Assembly: GCA_039654915.1 (NCBI GenBank)
Contig: CM077596.1
Location: 1,612,001-1,676,000, forward strand
Origin: Aquilaria yunnanensis
Lineage: Eukaryota > Streptophyta > Magnoliopsida > Malvales > Thymelaeaceae
Direction of reading: 5' to 3'
DNA: 64,000 nt
The notes below the pieces were generated by a model. It made no database searches and had not been told where the DNA came from. It saw only the letters and a program-made list of their open reading frames with translations. Within the stretch, counting starts at the first letter, position 1. Every line of letters starts with the position of its first letter. Shown here piece by piece: positions 38,300 to 51,138 of the stretch. A program made the position numbers and the translations under genes.

Positions 38300-39160
38300 C
38301 ATCAAATAGAAAATTGAGGACACTCCATAAAGACTATTATGTTCAGGTTGTTAGATCTCAATCTCGATTTACATAACATGTCAGCTGCTCGATTCCCCTC
38401 TTTAAAAATGTGTTGGATTTTGTTCACTTGAACTTAAGCCATCAAGGACTTATCATCCAACATTAGAGAAGTTAGTGTACCACATTGATGATAATTTGTA
38501 AATTCATCTCTATTGAAAGAGGAAGCAAACATTATTGATAAGCTAATTCCAACCCTTTTCATAATGCCCATGCTTTAATAGTGAGACTATCCGATGAGCC
38601 TATATTTCTACTAAAGGCAACTCAAACCTTACCAAGATGGTCCCTTATAAGACCTCTAGTTGCTGTCATATCCTTACTCTTTTGATAATAGTCATCCACA
38701 TGAAGCTTAAAATGGTGCATCATAAAAGGGTGCCATCGAATATCAACCATATTCCTATGACTCTTACCCAAATTAATGATTGGACCCAAAGCGAAGTACT
38801 CAATAGCTCTACTTTCGATTCGTTTCACAGTGTAATGACAATGATCATCCACCTATTCAAAAACCTTATTATTCCTTACACACCATATTTCCCAAAGGAA
38901 AATCATGAACAAAATATTACAATAAACCCTATGACAAGGACAATAATCAAAAGTGGTACAACTGTTCCTAATCCAATCAAACATAATGATAAATGATTGA
39001 TCTTGGGGCTCAATACCTAAACTTGTAAAAATATTGCTAGTGTAGGTACAATTAACTAAACTATGAGAAATAACTTCTTCAAAATCACAAAAAGGATAAC
39101 TAATATAGATATTCATACATCTTTGAGTAAATGTAAAGCACTTTGCAATTCACCATTGAA
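38300..39160 (-). pseudogene. LINE remnant: zf-RVT and RNase H domains
   Basis: On the minus strand, 39116-38853 reads YPFCDFEEVISHSLVNC (the zf-RVT Cys-Cys-His-Cys region) and ends LWEIWCVRNNKVFE. The next frame (38852-38622) gives WHPFMMHHFKLHVDDYYQ and a TATRGLIRDHLGK block, the start of the RNase H domain. At about 38390-38450 HIFKEGNRAADMLCK closes that domain. Stops and frameshifts make it inactive. RT and endonuclease parts are missing. It is a separate copy from the LINE at 23608-30151. Confidence 0.78.
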
Positions 39161-42100
39161 AATAACCCATAACAAATACTCAATTTTTGGCAAAACATTT
39201 TAATTTCCAAATTCACTTATAATTTACAGCATCAAAATCACAACCAAGACCCTAATGTAGTGATAAGTAGATTTAAGAGTAAACTTACCATATAAAATCA
39301 AGTCTCGCATGCATCAAAATCATGTAAAGTTTGTAGAGTTTGATCTTTGTTTGAAAGAAAAAATAGTTTTTGTACATTAAAAAATGATTAGGAAATTCAA
39401 AAGAAATATTCTGAAGATTCCAACAGTTAACATAAAAAAACTATGACACTCGCAAATTATCCTCAGCAATTAAGAAGGTTGTAGATTAGGGGTCTAATAG
39501 AACCAACCATATCCATTAATTGCACCAGCATTTTTTTTCTATCTATCTCTCTCATGGAAACAACTAAATATTATAATTGAACAACCAAAAGATATATTTC
39601 ATACTTAAGCTAAATAGGATCATTTTACCATGATACTATATATATATATATATATATTTGACAAGACATTCTACATATTTAACGGCCCAGATGACCTATT
39701 TCTTAATGTATGGTAGTTTATTTAATTATGCTTGAAACATCATGATTTATTCAACTAAAAAAAAAGATATCAATGGCTAATGCAAATATTCATAGTGATT
39801 TTTGCCTAAAAATTAACACAGAGAGTATGGTTTGAAAGATCAATAAACACATTCACATATTTAATTGGAGAAGAAAAGTTATTTAAAAAATATATATATA
39901 TTCCAAAGTTATACCGTGAACAAATAAAAAAGGTATGAAACCTGAGTCGTGTATACAGTTGATCTAAACTGTGTGAGGTTTCTCGACAAGTATAATGCCA
40001 CTTTCTCAAGAATGGCTAACAATTGTATATATCATCACCCTAACCATATATGGAGCTGTGAGAGAAGAATAAAATTTAGTAAAACTTGATATAATTTGCT
40101 CAAAAGAAAATAGACTGTCTGTGGTCAATTATGAAAATCAGGAGTCATTAGATCATGGTAGATCCATAAAATTCAGGGTATCATATTTGATGGGGTTACC
40201 CCAAAACATGAAAGTTCACCTGCGTAAGTAGCTGCACTGGGAAAGGAAGCTATCAGCCATGCGGAGTGCATTATGTCTGTTGATCCAACATCATCAATAA
40301 TATGTACCAAGCCCAATATTCAGCTTGTTTGTTAGTTGGGCTGAGTGATTAGATACTTGAGCATCTACTTGTCGAGATTAAGGTTCTAACAACCAGTTTG
40401 GCTATAGTTAATTCAAGCAAATTAACACATTAAACTCCCAATGTGGGGTCTGTTCACCTGACCCACCTCAACTTTCATTGAAATCCACCATAAATTTCAC
40501 CATATTTACAGTCCGCCCTTGATCAAAAGGTAATAGTTTATCTGTTAGAGCACCACCATAAGGTCTACACCCAAATGAATTTTCTTTTGTGAACCACAAC
40601 CCCTTGACGATCTCTGTCACTGGCAACACCCCTCAACGATCTCCATCGTCGACATCTACACCCAGATGAATTTTCATTACCAACCCACAGCCCCACGCTG
40701 ATCTCTATCACTAATATCTACGCCCAGATGAATCTCCGTCACTGACTTATAGCTCCTCAATGATCTTCGTCACCGACATCTACATCAAATGAATCTCCAT
40801 CGCCGACCACAACCCATCAACGATCTCTATCTTCAACCCACAACTCCTCAACATCTACATTCATGTCATTTGTTTGCAAAAGAAAACATTGGGTCTAATT
40901 CAATAAAATTTTACATGAAGAATGCTGGGCTTCAATCTCAATTTCTAGATTGGTTTGGATAACGATTTGGATGTTGTTTTGTTTAGGTTCAGGTTAAAGA
41001 AGCTTAAGGCCTGGGGCCTGCTGTGAACACAGACCTGGAATCTTCACAGAGAGGACATGATGGCCAATGCGCAACCAAGGGAGACAGGTATATAGTAACA
41101 AAGTGGGTTTAGGTGTTCAGTTGGGGATTCTCTAGGGCAGGATGTAAATTAAATGAATTTTGAAGGCAGTTGGATTACTATTCAGTACTGGATTACCCCA
41201 ATTTACTGGTAACATGTTAAATTAGGCCATTTAACGTTAAACAAATTAGCCCACAATGTTTACTCTGTTTTTCTTTAAATCAATAACTAAATTGATTTTA
41301 TAAAAAATGAGAAGGTTTATGCCTCATTGAGGAAGAGGAGATAACATACTACTCAAACCAAATATACAAAATACTTATTCCTAAGCCCTTAAAGAAAGTA
41401 CATAATTAGCTTAGCCCACACAATTTAAAGCATATTGCTAGACTTATTTAAAATATAGCACATGAAGAATAAAATCTTATCTTGGAGAAAAATAAACAAT
41501 GGTTGGTTCTCATGACTCATTTTTTCCTATAACTCTTTCGATGATGAAGACATATGCCTATCTCTACAAGCTAAATTCTAGTTAATGCTGCTATCCAATC
41601 TTTTTAATTCTTAACTTAGAATTAAACCTTTTGATTGCAACCTAACCTTTTTCCATTCCTTTTAACCTTTTGATCGTAACCCAACCTTTGTCCACTCATT
41701 TCTCTGATTTTTATGATTGTCAAAATCTTTTAATAATTTTCAATACCAATTCTTCATATCCATCAAAATAAGTCTTAGTTGAATTGATCATATTGTTCCC
41801 TTTCTCGTTTCTTGGCAACATTATTTCCTTTTTAGAGGATTTACACAATTCTAAACCAAATATCTCTCCTTATTTTCTAGGCACCCAAATTTCATCCTAG
41901 TCAACTTCTTAATACTCATTTCAAAACTCGATTATTCTCCAAAATTGCACTCATGTACCACTTTTTTCTCCCACCAAGCACTGCCTCTTACTCCCTCACA
42001 AAGTACAAAAACAACAAGAAAAACATCATGCCCTTCAACTAATTTAGGTTTATTCCTATATAAATCCTCCCCAAGGCCAGTAGATTTGTTAAGAGAATCA

Positions 42101-43154
42101 CCTAGCTCCCATAAAGGCCCATCTTACCCAATAATATAAGTTTAACCCACCCTCTCCAAAGAGAAGTTCGAAAACCTCACCTTGGAAATGAAGCCACCTT
42201 GACAGCTGTTGTAAATGGTTTTCGGGGTACTAAAACATGCTCCTTTGCACCCTCTGCCTCCTCCTCTCCTCTAAGCCTGATGCCACAATTAAGAAAAACT
42301 AAGGGCAACAGTTGCTTGGTTGAGGTTTTCTCCTTTGAATGCCAAACAAGACCTAACCCACCATGACAAATGCAATGACAACCACAACAAGAATCCTCAG
42401 ACACACTGTAGCTACTCTGCCACCACCAAAGCTCCTATATATGCCTGATAGATAACCTAGCAAATGATGAAATCAATGCCACTCTTGCAAATTTGCTTAT
42501 GCTTGAATTATTATGCTTGATCGGCTTTATTTTTTTTACTTCAATCAACTTTAGAAATTGCCCATTGTTGTTTTTTAATTGAAAAATACAAGTTTCGCTC
42601 ATTCGATCGTTGAAACTTCTACCTTTCATTACTTCCTGAACAACCGTCATTCTCCTTTTAACAAGAAAAAAACCAATCAAACTCAATCTTTTCTCCCAGT
42701 GAGATCAATGGAACTCCGCACCAATACCCATTTTTTAATAGTTCTCAGCACATCTTCATCTTTCCCTATTTAATAAATATTGAAATATTTTTTCTTGATA
42801 AAAAATAAAATTTTTGTGTCAAATTTCATCAAACTCTAGAAAGAAAAGTGTGAACTTCTCATTCTTCTAAAGCTGTCTTACAAACAAATTATTTAAATTA
42901 TCAAGTGATTATTAAACTTAAGCCCAGTTTGAAGGAGTTTAATAAGGGGAGTTAACATGTTATTGCTTTATAATGGGGCTCTGGGTTTAGGAATGTGCAT
43001 GAATGCCCCATAGTTCCCATCATTTACTACCTAAGGACAAGTTGCCTTTGTCTTGACTTTTATCGACCTAGCTTGTCTGAAACACTATACACACGTGAAA
43101 AAATTTAACTGGTAAATGAGTGTAAATAATATGAAGTTTAGTAGCAAGAAGTAC
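39161..43154. other. Long gene-free stretch
   Basis: No supported gene over about 4 kb. It contains a TA microsatellite (about 39640-39658), a degenerate minisatellite (40560-40860, listed separately) and several short ORFs without domains (for example 42177-42404 minus and 42435-42686 minus). A block at 41900-42420 has more even base composition, but I could not build a gene from it. Confidence 0.45.
40560..40860. repeat. Degenerate minisatellite, ~65-80 bp units
   Basis: The phrases CATCTACACCCA(G)ATGAAT, CAACGATCTC[CT]AT and CACTGACA/CGCCGAC recur four to five times in the same order with substitutions and indels. This indicates an old tandem array. It has no coding frame. Confidence 0.6.
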
Positions 43155-44218
43155 TAGGGTGGCAAAATTTGACCCGACTAAAAAACTTGGGCTGAAACAC
43201 CATAACCCAAACCCAACTTGGCCCGATTTGACAAGAAAAGTTAATAACTCAAACCCGATCCAAACCTGAATCTGATTAAAGCAAAACCCGAAATAACTCA
43301 AAACCCGAATGACCTAAACCCAAAATACCTGAACCCGAATCGGCTTGAACCCAAGACTAACCTGACCCAAATCTGAAAAGATTAGAGTCTAAACCTAACA
43401 AGACTCGATTTTAACCCAAATCAACATAAAATATATGGTCATTAGATATTTAAAAATTTATGATTTTATATATATTATTTATTTATCTAAATTATACATT
43501 AATTATGACCATGCAATTTAAGAAATTTCAAAAGTAATTAATTTTTTTTTGTTTAAATATCTTATGGAATTTGAAAAAAAATTAATAAAATAATTTGTCT
43601 TGGTTTGTTTAGGGGTCTTCTTGGATTTATTAGTTGAGACATCTTAATAATTTTCAATATTCTCAAATTTGGTAATCTAACCAATAATGATTAGCTTAAT
43701 TTAATAATATTAATCTAAAAGAACTTATTCCAACATAATCCTATAAAGCTATTAAATCAAACTTCAATTCTTTATAATATGAAGGACCCATATTTATACT
43801 AGGGGAGACATAAAAGTGACTAACAAGATTTTGAGAGATTAAACCTTATCCAAATCCAATTTAAAGAGGTTTATAGGATATAATTTGGCCAGAATTTTAA
43901 TTTAAGTCCAACAAAACTCTTAGGCTAATGTTTTGGTCTCTAATTTTATGTGGATTTTCAATTTAGTCCAATCTTTTCAGGATTTGTAGAATTAGCCCAT
44001 GACTCAATTAAACCCGAATTTGACCCGAAACCTAAATAACTCAACTTGAAGTTACTTAAAACTGAAATTAACCCGGCCTGAATTAAACATGGCCCGAACC
44101 TAACACACACCTAAACCCAAATAACTTGACCTGAACCCGAATTGATATTAACTCTAAAAAACCCAAATCTGAATTACTTAACTCAAACCAAACCTGATCC
44201 ACTCAATTGTCATCCCGA
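43155..44218. mobile_element. Probable hAT-type element, 1.06 kb
   Basis: The ends are TAGGGTGGCAAAATT and, inverted, TCGGGATGACAATTG. The subterminal parts are rich in ACCCGAA/AACCC words on the same strand at both ends, as in the other hAT-like elements here. The flanking octamers do not match, so the boundaries or the duplication have decayed. No transposase. Confidence 0.5.
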
Positions 44219-46602
44219 CTCATTTACAGGTCCCACGATGCATACAAATTTTGCTGCCCCAAAACGTGCTAGGCCGAACGGGCAGGTTGTTTGTCCCAAC
44301 CTTTCTTACATTAGAATACATAGGCATGCCCTTCACTAACTTTTTCTTTTTTCAATAGAAAAGCGAGACAAAAAAAATTGTGTTGCTCATTTATTAGCTT
44401 GTCATCCACATGTTCAAGAGGAGCTTAACAACTGGGAACCTCCTTGTTCTAGCTGGAAAGCTAACGTTATTTCTCAATTTTCCTGCTAAAAAAAATCCTG
44501 TTTTGTTCTAGTAGAAAGAACAAACATGTAACATATAGTTTGTGCTAAACACGTAATAACCACTCAAAAGAAAAGTTTAAACTCATTAGTTTATTTTGAA
44601 AATAGCTGATGACCTTGTGGGTTTATTGACTTAAAATCTCTGAAAGGGTGGTCCCAACTAATGAAAAGCTTTTGAACCATCAACAGACCATTAACTTGTT
44701 TTCGAAGTCTTGAAGGTTGTTAAGGGGACCAACCAGATCCTGCAGGCTGAGCATTTAATGTTGATGGTGGGATTTTAATTTGTTGAATGGGGCCGACTGC
44801 ACTGTAGTACTCGGGCAACAAATTACATTGATCAAGCTTATTAGAATTAATTTGTTTTAATTTAAATTAATTAACTTATTTTTATTTTAATATCTTTTTT
44901 ACCTGAAATTAATTTTATTTAAAATTCAATATTATGTAGATATAATAATCCATTTAAAAGTAATTTTTTATGATATTGTTAAATTTTTATGAATTTTTTC
45001 TTTTTAATGCCTCAAAGTAGAAAAATTCATAAAAATTTAGTAAGAATATAAAAATTATATTTTCAATGAATTATTTAAATTACATTTTTTCATATGAATT
45101 ACTTATTTAAAACATGTACTTAGGTTGAGAACAGTAATGAGATCACAATCCATTACTTAGATCTATAAAAAATGAATGTGTGACAGGCACCGTAAATATT
45201 TTTTTCCAAATCTTTAAAAAAAGGTCATATAAAACTTGTAAATACAATAATTTAATTAATTAAGATCTAAGATAGGAGAAGTGAAAAGATAGGGTCCACA
45301 CTAACATGAGTTTATATAAATTGAAAGTGCTTGAGCTCTTACGCAATACATTCCGAGTTCAAATTTTAGGTTGTGAATGGAAAATTTTTGGTTGGAAGAG
45401 TTACTCATAGTCTAACTGCATTTTGAGGGATTAGTCTCAATTAATCATATTCATCTTTTGAAGCTTGAATTACTGGCCTCAGTCATAAGCAACATTTTCT
45501 GCTTAGCTGATTTTGTTTTCTTCTCTCTACTTTTTGAATTATTTGGCTTGGTCGAAATGAATGTGTATTTCATAATATCGTTTTTCATACTCCATTATTA
45601 CTAACTCGGAAGGAGGATTTGATTACTCAACTTTCTCTATTTAGGGAATTCCACATGAAATTGAATATTGACCTTCATAACCCCTTGCCCAAATTATGCC
45701 TTTTGTGGGGGTAACAACTTCAATCTAATCCTCTCATTTTAGATTTATTTATTACTGATGGGACATAGCGTCAAATGTCAGGTCTAAATGCAGCTACTTG
45801 AGTATAAATGGGATATGATGGACCTCATCGGATTCACTATGAAACTTTACGTCCCTATTGTGATTCGTAGACGCAGAATGTGAATAGCTTACCATTTGAC
45901 AGCTTCTTTTCTCTCAAACATTTTCCTTCTTTTTATCTGTAATTCTGAGTATAAAAGAAAGACCGGAAAAAAAAATAGTAAAATAGAGTTGGCAGGTGAA
46001 TGAAAGTGTGAAACACTCATAACTGTCGAAACGGCCGTTAACTTCGTGAGTTTAAATTAATGAGGGATAAAAATCGCTCACAGCTACGAGCTCCTAATCA
46101 CCTGATTAAGAAACCCAATCTGCCGTCCAGCTCAGCAGATTCACCATAATCACAAATTACTGTTTCGGAGATGATCCCTTAATCACCGCTCATTACCCAT
46201 TTTACCCAATCCCCACTCACATAAATCAACGGCCCCGATCTACCGCACCCAACTTCCTTATCCGCACTTTAAATTAAACAGATCCGAATTCTCGAAAACA
46301 CCCCCGCTCGTTCTAACACAGGGATAGTTTTGCGGATCACCAAGAGACCAAGGGCAAGATTGTACTTTCATGTTCGCGTGCTTTTAGTTAGTTTAGTGGA
46401 GTCAATTTGTTTTTGAAAAATATGTCTTAAAACGCTCAGTTCAAGGCTGGACACAGGAAAGAAGAGCACCGAGTAAGGAGCGGCAGCGGCAGCTGGACGA
46501 CGGAGTTTTTTTTTAATTTTATTCTCTGCTTCATATCGATTTCCGTATGGTAGATCCTGCATTTCATTGATTTGGTCATAGCTTTCGAGCCGGAGATCGG
46601 AG
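44219..46602. other. Intergenic DNA and 5' region of the IST1-like gene
   Basis: AT-rich and gene-free to about 46000. From 46020 on, composition becomes more even and should contain the promoter and 5' UTR of the next gene. An ORF on the minus strand (46368-46748) is the antisense shadow of exon 1 and the 5' UTR. Confidence 0.45.
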
Positions 46603-49600
46603 ATGCTGGACGGGCTGCTCGGGCGAGGCTTCGCTGGAAAATGGTTGGTAATTGCTGTTTTCGGTTTTCTTTCCTGTTGCTGGATGAGAGCATTTAGGGA
46701 CGTTGATTTATGTGTTTCTGGCAGCAAGTCGTTGATTAAACTGAGCAAGAGTCGGATCGATGTGATTCGAAGGAAGAGGAACGCTACTCAGAAATTCTTG
46801 AAGAAAGATATAGCTGATCTGCTTGCTAATGGTCACGACGTCAATGCCTATGGACGGGTAAATTTTCTTTTTCTTATTTTTATTGGTTGATAGTACTTGA
46901 TAATAAGCTGTGGTGGGAAATCTACAAAAAAGAATAAGTAAATTGACTCTTACATATGGATTTTTGACATTCTTTCTTAATGCGTGTCAAAAGTTGTATT
47001 GCTGAAGATTTGGATTCTTTTTCTTTTTATTAATTTTTCTTCTGGTAGCTAGTTAATTCTGCAATTCGTTTGATTTATTTGTTTGGTTGTCCGTTTTTGT
47101 TTTTACTTTTTTTGTTTTTGTGGTACTACATTTGCTTATTTGTTATTTTTCATACTGGTGTTTAAGCTTTTAACGATATCTGCATTTCTTTTGCGAGGTG
47201 ATGTATAGGCGGAAGGATTAATGCTTGAATTGATTATTTCTTCTTGCTACGATTTCATTGAGAAGTGTTGCGATGTAGTGTTGAAGGCCCTACCAGTCTT
47301 GCAGAGACTTAGGTGTGTACCGTCAGATCTTCATATTGTACCGAAACTTGTTTTTTTTTATTCGTTTCCTACGTGCTTCGGACTCCATTCAATTGTCAAA
47401 AGTTAAAACATTGACAATGTAAGGACTAGCTTGACGTTTCATTTAATAAAGGCATCCTCTAGCAACCAAGCCTGTCCTGCCTGCTGCATCTCAGTGTCTA
47501 TGGAATTGTAGTTGTGATTTGTGAAGTTGCTGTTTCATTTCCATGGCGGTCTTATTGAGTAATGCATTTAGATTTTTGTTTGATGAAGAATGTACTTCTG
47601 TTTTGTTGTCTTGGATAAACCCATATTTCAAGCAATTACATAGGAAATGTAGGATGAATGTATCAGTTAGCTTCATTCTGGATTTTAAATTTCAAGAGTT
47701 CAGGTGGAAGTCAAAACTGTTGGGGCACTTTAGGCTGAAACGGTGCAGGTGAGGAGTATTGGTGAAAAAGTTTAGGCTGGAGATTAGATAGAATGACATT
47801 TAATGAATGCATTGTGTTGCACATCTGAAAGTACAGAGCTTGTTCGCTGCAAAATTATCTGTAGTCCCCTGTTTTTGTTGTTTAATGGGCACATACACAG
47901 GGAATGTCCTGAAGACTGTAGGGAAGCTGTTTCATGCATGATGTTTGCAGCTGCAAGATTTTCTGATTTGCCCGAGTTACGTGAACTTAGGCAGTTGTTT
48001 TACGAAAGATATGGGAATTCCCTGGAATTGGCTGTTAATCAACAGGTACTGTAGTCTTGTATGCCTCAAGTTTGTTTCAGCTAGTCAGATTTATTTGCTA
48101 TGTCAACCGTGTCAAACAATTTTCATGGCAGTTTGTGAAGAATTTAGGTTCAACAACTGCCACAATGGAGAAGAAAATAAAGTTATTGCAAGACATAGCA
48201 TCAGAATTCTCCATTAATTGGGATTCTAGAGATGTTGAGCGAAGAATGGCTAAACCTGTTGTGGTGCCACAGGTAACAGTATTTATGGTCTTGTTCATCA
48301 TCATCTAGTCTAACAACCTGATCATTGTGCTTAATCTTTGTAAATTTGTTTGTATGTTATGTCATGTATTTTGCAGGACCAACCTAAAAAATACGGGCCC
48401 ATCCATGTCAAAAATGATAAGCATGACTCATGCCATGAGAAGTTCACAAATCAACCTGCTGAAAGAACTAATGTTCCTGCTAATGGAAAGCTAGAAATGG
48501 GTAATGGTGAGTACCAGTTGCAAAATGCAAAGGAGGGAAATTTTGGAGAGAGAACAACAAATAAGGTCATCAGTCAGCCTAGAAATGAAATCTCCGTTGA
48601 GGAATTTAAGCCACACAATTATAAGGAAGAAACTTTGCTAAGGAAAGAAACTCGTGATGTTTTAGGAAGGGGAAAGCAAGAAGGTTCTGCTGCTAAGCAA
48701 GAACCTTTGAATGTGGATGACAATATTGTGTTGAGAACAGCTAGGTTAAGCAGTTCTTCTTATAAGAAAAGTGCGCAGCGATTTGATGGCCGAATGAGGG
48801 ACGCTAGGACAGATGGGCACAAGATAGAGATATTGGACATGTCTTCCAAGGGAAGGACTGATGAAAGTCCCGGTTATTCAGGATCACAATTAAATGGTCA
48901 TAGTAAGCATCCATTTGCTGGTTATGACTTCATGGAGCAAAAATATACAGCAAATTCAACAATGAGAGTTCAGGAGGGAGATGCACCTGTGTCCTGGTCT
49001 TACTACAATAACATCCTGCCACCTCCTTACGTTAAACCCAACACCAAAGCAAAGGACAGTCAGACAACTGCCAGTGTAGGATCTTCCCATACTGATTTTG
49101 ATGGTAATAAGGTGCCCAGAGAGCCTACAGCTCTTCATCGAGCCTCAGTCAACAAAGCTGACAGGGAACAAGAGGGGTTAAATCGTCCTTACCATGAGAA
49201 GTACCCAGTTACTTCTCCAAGCAGGGGCAGAAAGGATTATGAAAATGGTCATGCTTATATGGATGATGGCCGTAACCCCATACCTAAACCTAGATCTTCC
49301 AGGAGACGTCACAAATCACAGAAGAGTCAAGGTGATATCGGCAATGGTGAAGATATGGAAGTTGTCAAAAGAAAATCAAGTAGTCGAAGGAGGGATGACT
49401 CAAGACGGGGATTGCAATTGTTGTTTGATGATGAAAAGGTCCACAATGATGAAGAGGAGAGGATAATTGATAAACTACTGATGCATTACAGTAAAAAGCC
49501 ATCTTCATATGAGCAGGGAAAGTCCAGAAGAAGGCCAAGAAACCGTTTTGGACATAGCCAGGGAGAACATGCAGGTGAAGTCTTGCAGAATGGAAGAACG

Positions 49601-49810
49601 GTTGGTTCTGATGAGGCACCTGAAATGGTTCCTCATCCAGCACGATCAGTCTCTCTCCCTCATGAACAGACAGCTGAATCTGAGGTACTGAAGGTCTTTG
49701 CTCGCGCTGCTTCCTTCCAGGATAGGCCGAGTCCAGCAAGACATGTTCATCCAAAGTTGCCAGATTACGATGATTTGGCTGCTCGGTTTGCTGCCCTGAA
49801 AGGGAGATAG
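46603..49810 (+). CDS. ISTL: IST1-like protein, ESCRT-III/Vps4 regulator
   Basis: Six exons follow GT/AG borders with consistent phases: 46603-46643, 46725-46857, 47209-47312, 47901-48045, 48132-48272 and 48377-49810 (665 aa). Residues 1-188 form the IST1 domain: MLDGLLGRGF, then IDVIRRKRNATQKFLKKDIA, NAYGRAEGL, CPEDCREAVSCMMFAAARF and ATMEKKIKLLQDIA. Exon 6 encodes about 477 mostly polar, probably disordered residues with an RR/SSRRR-rich basic patch. The extreme C-terminus (649-665, LPDYDDLAARFAALKGR) matches the Vps4-binding MIM1 motif and resembles the end of human IST1. Expected role: modulating Vps4 recruitment during multivesicular-body sorting at endosomes. Plants have several paralogues, and I cannot say which this is. 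Confidence 0.93.
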
Positions 49811-51128
49811 GGCATTTGGCAAGTTGAATAGTAGTTGTCAACTATAAGGACAGATCCAGCTGAAATGCAGACCGTTGAAGGCAACTGAAAAGCATTTACC
49901 AAAATTAGACTGAACGAGGCTGCAGAGTTCGCCTACACTTGCACGGTAAATACTTTCTGAATGCCTCTGACAGCTAAATTTACTATTTGTCGGCATTTGT
50001 AGTCTATGCAATTTCTAGAACATGACAGATGCACCTTATACCGTATATGGTTTAATGTTTGATTTCCAGGCCACATTTTACTGTAGTATTCGTCTGAGCA
50101 ACTAGTGACACGACGATTATATTAATTCTTAAGCAAATGCTGGAAAATCCTTTTACTTACAGCAATATCAGCAAATATTATCGTGAGGGACAGTGTTGTA
50201 TACTGCATTTTGTTGGACGTTCAATATATACTTCTTCTCTGTTGATTTATGAATATCGGATTTGCAAGGGAGAACATTCGAATTCTGTCATCCTATTTCT
50301 GTAACAGTCAAAACTCGATCCTGAGCCAGACTTACGAGCCTGAGGATGAGCAATAACAGGTGACAAACCGTGTCCAAATTGCTTGGCAGTTGGATGAGAT
50401 GGTAGCTGAAAAAGGGTCATCCAATCTGGGTACCCAGTTTCGTTTTCCCAGCAATCTACTGTGGGGAGTTCAAACTCCAATTCCGCACTCTGCCAATTCT
50501 CAAATAAATGCCACATATACTGATTCAATGGTCTTTCAAATCTTGAAAAAGGCAGAAACTTTGCCTCCCCTTAAATCTGTGAATTTGTAAAAAGATGATT
50601 GAAAAACAATTTAGGTGTTCAAGAAACCCGAGTTACTTCATCCATTTCAAGTATTCCAACGTAGCTATTTGTCTTCTGGCCTCTCTTGCTTGTTCTCAAG
50701 CGTCAAAGTGTTTTTGTTCTACAAAAAAAAAAAAAAAAACCTCAAAGCTACGGTCATTGTTTATGGGGCTTTCAGACCCAAAGTCAAAATTATGAGTAAC
50801 ATTAGCTCATATTTTACGAAAGATACAATAGATGCAATCGTTTAATTATTAAAATGAGCGTTTTATCAATCTTACCACTTATTAAATATCTCTATGTTTT
50901 GATGATTTAACATTTTTAACACATTAAATTAGGGATATAAATATAATTGGCAAAATATTAAATTGGATATTCTAGTTACAGAAGTAGACAATAAAATTGA
51001 TGCATCTCAAAATAGAAATGTGGATTAATTTTCCTTGTGAACACAGATAAAACACATATCTGAATTCTTCTACAAACATATTTTTTTTTGGAAAACCAAT
51101 GTCCCAAAATAGGCTTGATAAATATTCA
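49811..51128. other. 3' UTR of the IST1-like gene and spacer
   Basis: The first few hundred bases are probably 3' UTR. A run of about 18 A lies near 50722-50739. No other gene or repeat seen. Short ORFs at 50247-50845 have no domain. Confidence 0.45.
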
Positions 51129-51138
51129 TTTCACCTAA

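Noticed and set aside
45320..45480. Second SINE-like segment with a GAGTTCAAATT box B-like word
   Set aside because: No matching box A at the right distance and no defined ends.
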